DNA of 42,763 nucleotides. It comes from Peptococcaceae bacterium. Its GTDB lineage: Bacteria > Bacillota > Desulfitobacteriia > Desulfitobacteriales > Syntrophobotulaceae. The stretch covers positions 1-42,763 of the forward strand of contig WRII01000018.1 of NCBI GenBank assembly GCA_009782825.1, written 5' to 3'. The position numbers and the translations under genes were made by a program. The notes beneath the pieces were generated by a model that was not told the origin of the DNA, made no database searches, and saw only the letters and a list, made by a program, of their open reading frames with translations. Positions 38,731 through 42,763 of this stretch are shown here, in pieces (positions within the stretch are counted from its first letter, which is position 1; each line of letters opens with the position of its first letter).

Positions 38731-40096
38731 ACTGTCGGATAAACGGATTATTGTGGTCGGCGGAGGTGCGGCCGGATTGATGGCCGCAGGGATAGCCGCC
38801 CAGACCGCCCAAGCAGCCCAAGCAGCCCAAGCAGTTCAGGCAGCTCAGGCAGCTCAGGCAGCTCAGGCAGCTGCCCTTAAGACACCTCAGACCGAGGTTA
38901 TCCTGCTGGAAAAAGGCAACCGGCTGGGCCGCAAGCTATTGCTCTCCGGCAAAGGGCGCTGCAACATAACCCATGACGGTGACATTGCCGACTTCATCGA
39001 GGCCTACCCCGGCAACGGAAAATTTCTGCATTCAGCCCTGCGCCAGTTTGACAATGAAACCCTGCGCCGGTTCTTTCAAAAACACGGCGTTCCCACAAAA
39101 GTTGAGCGGGGAGGCCGTGTTTTTCCTGAAAGTGACCAGGCGGAATCCGTGACTCAGGCGCTCATGGGGTTTGCCCGGGAACAGGGCGTGGTTATCCATA
39201 CCCATCAGCATGTGAATGCTGTCCGGCTGAGCAAGCCCGGCAGCTCTCACAAGAACCCTATAGAGCCGCAAAACCACGTAGTTGGCGTCTCCACCTCCCA
39301 GACCTTTTGGCCTGCGGATGCTGTCATTATGGCCGTAGGAGGCGCTTCCTACCCCGCCACGGGATCCACAGGAGACGGCTACGCAATAGCCCGGGCCATA
39401 GGGCATGAGGTCGTCACAGCTATGCCCGCTCTGGTACCCCTCAAGACAGCCGAATCCTGGCCCAGGCTGGCCCAAGGTTTGTCCCTGCGCAATGTCACAG
39501 TATCTTTGTGGATTGACGGCATTAAGAAACAGGAAGGATTCGGGGAAATGCTCTTTACGCACTTTGGCGTCTCTGGACCTCTTATCCTCACCTTGAGCCG
39601 GGGGGCGGCAAGAGCCCTGAAAGCCGGATCCCGGGTGGAAGTGAAGATAAATCTCAAGCCCGCGTTGACACAAGAAGCCCTCATAGCCCGTCTCAACAGA
39701 GACTGGGAGAAAAGGGGCGCTACACACTTTAAGAACGCATTGGGGGATTTACTGCCAAAAAGTCTGATTCCGGTTATAGCGGATCTCTCAGGTATTGACA
39801 GCGCCAAGCAGGCCCGTCAGATCAGTACCGCAGAAACCCGGCGACTTGCGCTTTTGCTGCAGGCAGTACCGCTAACTGTTACAGGAACCTTGGGCCTCAA
39901 GGCAGGCATTGTCACAGCAGGGGGAGTTGATGTTTGCTCCCTCGACCCCCGAACCATGGCGTCCAAACATATTAAGGGCCTCTATTGGGCAGGAGAGGTC
40001 GTTGATGTAGATGGCGTGACCGGCGGCTATAATCTGCAGGCGGCATTTTCCATGGGATACTCGGCCGGGCAAGCCGCTGCCGGGGACGTTGCCTGA
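38723..40096 (+). CDS. HI0933/YhiN-family flavoprotein (copy 2) with Ala-Gln repeat
   Basis: 457 residues from TTG 38723 (GGGGGA upstream), overlapping the glycosidase. FAD motif VVGGGAAGLMAAG, family block LEKGNRLGRKLLLSGKGRCN, AVGGASYPATGSTGDGY and the C-terminal GLYWAGEVVDVDGVTGGYN. In the first Rossmann helix the family normally has no insert; here an AAQ/AVQ repeat (residues about 29-52) lies between GGGAAG and the second strand. It is closer to the standard family than copy 1 (1352-2764) in the C-terminal half. Confidence 0.88.
   Translation: MDKLSDKRIIVVGGGAAGLMAAGIAAQTAQAAQAAQAVQAAQAAQAAQAAALKTPQTEVILLEKGNRLGRKLLLSGKGRCNITHDGDIADFIEAYPGNGKFLHSALRQFDNETLRRFFQKHGVPTKVERGGRVFPESDQAESVTQALMGFAREQGVVIHTHQHVNAVRLSKPGSSHKNPIEPQNHVVGVSTSQTFWPADAVIMAVGGASYPATGSTGDGYAIARAIGHEVVTAMPALVPLKTAESWPRLAQGLSLRNVTVSLWIDGIKKQEGFGEMLFTHFGVSGPLILTLSRGAARALKAGSRVEVKINLKPALTQEALIARLNRDWEKRGATHFKNALGDLLPKSLIPVIADLSGIDSAKQARQISTAETRRLALLLQAVPLTVTGTLGLKAGIVTAGGVDVCSLDPRTMASKHIKGLYWAGEVVDVDGVTGGYNLQAAFSMGYSAGQAAAGDVA
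38810..38873 (+). repeat. 9-bp tandem repeat encoding AAQ units
   Basis: GC(A/C)GC(C/T)CA(A/G) units, about seven in a row with one variant (GTT for GCT/GCC), inside the flavoprotein gene and in frame. Confidence 0.9.
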
Positions 40097-40142
40097 ACCG
40101 GGCCGGCCTAAACCATGCCAGCCGTGAACCATGCCCACGCAC

Positions 40143-40226
40143 CCCAAGCCCAAGCACCCCAAGCGACCCCAAGCGACCCCAAGCGACCAAGCGAGGCCAA
40201 GCGAGACCAAGCGAGACCAAGCGACC
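40143..40226 (+). repeat. Minisatellite of CCAAGCGA units
   Basis: Seven CCAAGCGA copies spaced 8-10 bp apart after two degenerate CCAAGC copies, in the intergenic region after the flavoprotein gene. Confidence 0.9.
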
Positions 40227-40253
40227 TTGGCCCTTTTTAAAGAATGTCAATTA

Positions 40254-40262
40254 TGGTATAAT
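40254..40262 (+). promoter_or_regulatory. Extended -10 promoter TGG-TATAAT
   Basis: A perfect TATAAT (40257-40262) with the extended TG at 40254-40255; the -35 (TTTTTA at 40234) is poor. It lies 55 bp before the HEPN gene. Confidence 0.5.
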
Positions 40263-40317
40263 AGTTGGCAGTGAGTTTGGTTTTCGCAAGTTTTTGTTTC
40301 GTAGAAAGGTGGGGGAA

Positions 40318-40710
40318 ATGAACGAACATGCTGTATACTGGCTTGAATTAGTTGATTACGACTTTGAGACAGCAAAAGCTATGTTTCAAACCGAAAGGTA
40401 CCTATATGTTGGGTTCATGTGTCATCAAACAATTGAAAAGGCTCTAAAAGCAGTAATTTCACAGGCTTGCGCGGAGGGCGAGATACCACCGAGAATCCAC
40501 GACCTTTCAAGGCTTGCGGTTCGCGCAAACCTTATGGGTACAATGTCGGAAGAACATCAGAATGCAATTGAAGAATTAAACCCGTTGAACATAGAAGCTC
40601 GTTATCCCGAAGATAAGGAACAACTCTCACAAATACTCACACAAGAAAAATGTCAGGAACTACTTACCGAAACGGAGGATTTGGTATGTTGGATAAAGGA
40701 ACAATTATAA
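40318..40710 (+). CDS. HEPN-domain protein, probable toxin of a HEPN/MNT pair
   Basis: 130 residues from ATG 40318 (GGTGGGGG upstream). The HEPN domain is recognised by WLELVDYDFETAKAMFQTERYLYVGFMCHQTIEKALKA, then PRIHDLSRLA (an R-x-H-D-type motif near the usual RNase R-x4-6-H site), and a C-terminal W-I-K helix. In such pairs the HEPN protein is often an RNase toxin and the nucleotidyltransferase its antitoxin (type VII). It overlaps the MNT gene. Confidence 0.8.
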   Translation: MNEHAVYWLELVDYDFETAKAMFQTERYLYVGFMCHQTIEKALKAVISQACAEGEIPPRIHDLSRLAVRANLMGTMSEEHQNAIEELNPLNIEARYPEDKEQLSQILTQEKCQELLTETEDLVCWIKEQL

Positions 40711-41039
40711 ATACAGTTGAACAATATGTGGAAGCTGTCACAAACGAATTCTCTCCTGCCGCTGTGGTGTTGTTCGGCTCCTACGCTAAAGATAACGCTC
40801 ACGACAATAGTGATATTGATGTGGCAGTGATTTTCAACGGTTTTACAGGCGACTGGCTTAAAACAGCATCTTCCCTATGGCGGCTCCGGCGCGGAATCAG
40901 CTTTGATATCGAACCCCATTTACTTGATACCACTCAGGACAAAAGTGGTTTTGTGCAGCATGTTTTCAAAACTGGTCAGATCATTTATCAGGCCGGGCAA
41001 GCCGCTGCCGGGGCTGCCAGGTATGTAGGAAATTCTTAA
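40686..41039 (+). CDS. Minimal nucleotidyltransferase (MNT), probable antitoxin
   Basis: 117 residues from ATG 40686 (GGAGG upstream). The nucleotidyltransferase signature GSYAKDNAHDNSDIDVAV has the G-S and D-x-D metal ligands. In the MntA/HepT system the enzyme modifies the HEPN toxin with AMP. The last residues (AGQAAAGAARYVGNS) begin with a 23-bp stretch identical to the 3' end of the flavoprotein gene (40063-40085) and are probably not original. Confidence 0.8.
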   Translation: MLDKGTIINTVEQYVEAVTNEFSPAAVVLFGSYAKDNAHDNSDIDVAVIFNGFTGDWLKTASSLWRLRRGISFDIEPHLLDTTQDKSGFVQHVFKTGQIIYQAGQAAAGAARYVGNS

Positions 41040-41053
41040 ATAAAGGAGAAAAG

Positions 41054-41137
41054 ATGTCGATGGAAGCGATGGAAATTGTATTGCAATTTATTGAGGGTAA
41101 ATATAATGTCCCCATGAAACACGACAGAAAAATTTAA
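41054..41137 (+). pseudogene. N-terminal fragment of a gene cut by the IS3 element
   Basis: An ORF with SD AAAGGAG and start MSMEAMEIVLQFIEGKYNVP runs into the left inverted repeat of the IS (from about 41122) and stops inside it. The first 22 codons look like a real N terminus, following the MNT gene by 14 bp. The rest is not found on the other side of the element. Confidence 0.45.
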
Positions 41138-41192
41138 AAACTAAGTGTGAACCAGATAGAATAGAGGTGAGAAGAAAGGGCGGTTCACAAAC

Positions 41193-41510
41193 ATGAAAAA
41201 GAGACGGCAATACACAAGCGAATTCAAAGTCAAAGTAATCCTGGAGGTGTTGCGAGAAGAGCAAACACTGGGCGAAATAGCGTCAAAACATGAGATCAAC
41301 CCGAACCAGCTGGCAACATGGAAGCGAGAATTCTTGGAAAAAGCCCCCAAGGTCTTTGAGGAGAGCAAGAACGATCGAGAACAGCGCCGGATAGAACGTG
41401 AGGCCGCCGAAAAAGAAACCCGGATGCTCAAGACCATAGGTCAGCTGACAATGGAACGGGACTTCTTGCAGGCCATCCGCGCCAAAGAAACGGAGAGGGG
41501 GACTCTTTGA
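41193..41510 (+). CDS. IS3 transposase OrfA
   Basis: 105 residues. N-terminal helix-turn-helix DNA-binding domain (RRQYTSEFKVKVILEVLREEQTLGEIASKHEINPNQLATWKREF) and a C-terminal coiled coil with Glu/Arg heptads (about residues 55-95). It binds the element ends and, fused to OrfB, forms the active transposase. The last three codons are GGG ACT CTT, followed by TGA; see the frameshift feature. Confidence 0.9.
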   Translation: MKKRRQYTSEFKVKVILEVLREEQTLGEIASKHEINPNQLATWKREFLEKAPKVFEESKNDREQRRIEREAAEKETRMLKTIGQLTMERDFLQAIRAKETERGTL

Positions 41511-41511
41511 C
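41496..41511 (+). promoter_or_regulatory. Programmed +1 frameshift site like that of prfB
   Basis: AGGGGG-ACT-CTT-TGA-C. The release factor 2 gene of most bacteria uses AGGGGG-TAT-CTT-TGA-C, with the same SD-like block, the same 3-base spacer before CTT and the same TGA-C. A +1 slip on CTT moves reading from TGA to GAC and enters the OrfB frame. Confidence 0.75.
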
Positions 41512-42372
41512 CAGGTAGAGTCATTTGGACTGAGCGTAAAAAGGAGGTGTGAGCTGCTTGGAATCGGTCGCTGGACGGCCTACGCTAAGCCCAAGGGCCG
41601 ATCACCAGAAGCCATCAAACGAGAGGAATTCATCAAGAAAAGGATTGACTACTGGCACACTATGCAGCCATGCTCCGGTGTTCGAAAACTGCGCAGACTC
41701 CTGCGCGATGAAAACCTTGTTGTTGGGCGGAAGTTGATAAAGCGATTGATGGAGGAGATGGGGCTACATGTGATTTATCCAAAGCCCAATCTGTCCCAGC
41801 CCGGTAAGGGGCATAAGAAGTTTCCCTATTTGCTGAGGAACAAGCCCATTTGGCTTTCCAACCAGGTTTGGGCCATCGACATAACGTATATTCCTATGGA
41901 GCGAGGACACATGTATCTGACAGCAATTCTGGACTGGCACAGCCGTTATATCGTGGGCTGGGCACTCTCAGATACGCTGGAAACAGCTCCAGTCATTGAA
42001 GCCGTGAAAACAGCCATCTTACAGTATGGGACACCGGGGATTATCAATTCAGATCAAGGAAGCCAGTTCACGAGTGAAGAGTATGTCAATTTGTTGGCTG
42101 AAAACGGCATCAGGCAGAGTATGGATGGGAAGGCGCGATGGGTAGATAATGTCAGAATTGAGAGGTGGTTTAGAAGCCTAAAAGTAGAATATGTCTATAT
42201 CAACGAGTACACCTCACCGCGTGAACTCCGCATAGGGATCGGTGACTACGTTGTTACTTACAACGAACAACGGCCTCACCAGAGCCTAGAGTATAATACC
42301 CCGCTCGATGTTTATCGATCGACGTTTAGTCCTCTGCATGAGGAATGGGAGGTGATAGGACAAGCAGTTTAG
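41509..42372 (+). CDS. IS3 transposase OrfB, DDE catalytic domain
   Basis: 287 residues read from GAC 41509 after the +1 shift: the frame is open from there, whereas no ATG, GTG or TTG with an SD occurs before ATG 41662, which would delete about 50 family residues (ELLGIGRWTAYAKPKGRSPE and following). The integrase core has the three acidic residues: WAIDITYIPM, NSDQGSQF and RWVDNVRIERWFRSLK (E). It ends with the usual HQSLEYNTPLDVY block. The fusion with OrfA would give about 392 residues. Confidence 0.88.
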   Translation, partial: DQVESFGLSVKRRCELLGIGRWTAYAKPKGRSPEAIKREEFIKKRIDYWHTMQPCSGVRKLRRLLRDENLVVGRKLIKRLMEEMGLHVIYPKPNLSQPGKGHKKFPYLLRNKPIWLSNQVWAIDITYIPMERGHMYLTAILDWHSRYIVGWALSDTLETAPVIEAVKTAILQYGTPGIINSDQGSQFTSEEYVNLLAENGIRQSMDGKARWVDNVRIERWFRSLKVEYVYINEYTSPRELRIGIGDYVVTYNEQRPHQSLEYNTPLDVYRSTFSPLHEEWEVIGQAV

Positions 42373-42408
42373 TCAAACGGAGTATCGTGGGTTCCAAAGC
42401 GAGCGCGG

Positions 42409-42484
42409 CTGTGGATATGTGGATAACGTTGACACAGCAACTGCGACGAGTAGGTACCGTACAACGTTACCCACATACCCACAG
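42409..42484 (+). repeat. Inverted repeat with DnaA-box-like arms at the IS end
   Basis: A 23-bp left arm (42409-42431) and right arm (42462-42484) match at 21 of 23 positions; the other two are G-U pairs in a transcript from the minus strand. The left arm contains TGTGGATAA, the complement of the DnaA box TTATCCACA; the right has TTACCCACA. It lies between the orfB stop and the right inverted repeat. Confidence 0.7.
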
Positions 42485-42565
42485 AACAGCGGCGACGGCG
42501 GGATGACCTTGTTGTTGATCAGGTACCTCTATACAGACACACTTAACTTTTTAAAATTTGTGTCT

Positions 42566-42763
42566 TGACAAGGGGGACACTATACTCTTTCATATCTACA
42601 ATATCCGGGATGTTGACCCCTATCAAAGAAAAATCATTATCTCTAGTTCCCGGTCAGTTTTCTAACCACAAATTAATTTATGTGGAATAGTAGTAGGACA
42701 CTTAACTTTGAATAATTTGTAGCTATCATTAGCTTTCTTGAATGGTTCCTGGGTAATCACTTT
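42566..42763. other. Right flank, no gene seen
   Basis: 198 bp without a convincing reading frame. It contains GACACTTAACTTT at 42697-42709, nearly identical to the start of the IS right repeat (CACACTTAACTTT). Confidence 0.5.

Larger units (their letters stand above)
41122..42565 (+). mobile_element. IS3-family insertion sequence
   Basis: Imperfect 28-bp terminal inverted repeats (41122-41149 and 42538-42565, about 20 of 28 identical, core TTAAAAA..TAAGTGTG) flank an orfA/orfB transposase pair. The boundaries are approximate and no target duplication was found. A sequence matching the start of the right repeat also occurs at 42697, so another related end lies near the window edge. Confidence 0.8.

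Noticed and set aside
40143..40226. A CRISPR-like or iteron array
   Set aside because: Units of 8-10 bp without regular spacing and no replication gene nearby; a simple minisatellite.
42409..42484. A replication origin, because of DnaA-box words
   Set aside because: Only two boxes, within an IS end, with no AT-rich unwinding region or replication genes beside them.

Overview
The window looks like chromosome from a spore-forming, low-to-mid GC Firmicute of the class Clostridia, most like the Peptococcaceae/Desulfitobacteriaceae group. The evidence is a cotJABC spore-coat operon, the gene order DUF2953 - ytfJ - spmA - spmB followed shortly by rluB, Gram-positive purine-rich Shine-Dalgarno (SD) sequences, many lipoproteins and sortases, and a DUF342/FapA protein. 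I saw no rRNA, tRNA or CRISPR array.

Layout. (1) 1-2.8 kb: the tail of a secreted-protein gene, a membrane-anchored metallo-beta-lactamase (MBL) fold hydrolase and an HI0933-type flavoprotein. (2) 3-14 kb: a mosaic accessory island. Endolysin-like cell-wall hydrolases without signal peptides (M23-SH3-sortase fusion, amidase, M23-PG_binding) alternate with secreted or membrane-anchored proteins: three paralogous lipoproteins with a GerMN-like domain, a WG-repeat protein, a two-repeat lipoprotein and a tandem pair of anchored proteins. The island carries duplicated pieces: a hairpin of about 35 bp just upstream of the SD in four places, a 52-bp hydrolase start cassette used twice and a stray 64-bp hydrolase fragment. 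(3) 14-18.5 kb: an operon of HelD, an acyl-carrier-like protein without the phosphopantetheine serine, and a fused MBL-DapF polypeptide. (4) 18.6-25.5 kb: an AlbA_2 regulator-like protein, a FapA protein, a Cys-rich small protein, and a three-gene ABC exporter operon whose permease is frameshifted. (5) 25.6-26.9 kb, minus strand: cotJABC. (6) 26.9-29.9 kb: three tandem sortases with lipoprotein-type signal peptides and related promoters and terminators. (7) 29.9-40.1 kb: HD hydrolase, DUF2953, ytfJ, spmA, spmB, a short-chain dehydrogenase, a threonine dehydratase with no standard start codon, rluB, a repeat-bearing polyferredoxin, a NagZ-like glycosidase and a second HI0933 flavoprotein. (8) 40.2-42.8 kb: a HEPN/MNT toxin-antitoxin pair, then an IS3-family element.

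The strongest unusual signals are four. First, the IS3 element joins orfA to orfB through a site that copies the release-factor-2 (prfB) +1 frameshift signal base for base except for one neutral codon (AGGGGG-ACT-CTT-TGA-C). Second, the 5'-UTR hairpin family of the lipoprotein island shows four compensatory base-pair changes between copies, and short upstream ORFs end inside the hairpin. Third, sortase domains occur both as lipoproteins and fused to an M23 hydrolase, the fused copy lacking the catalytic Arg. Fourth, DapF is fused to an MBL enzyme next to a serine-less carrier protein. In-frame tandem repeats of 9, 15 or 18 bp recur in several unrelated genes, which suggests a genome prone to repeat expansion.

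All functional statements rest on motif recognition by eye; no database search was run.
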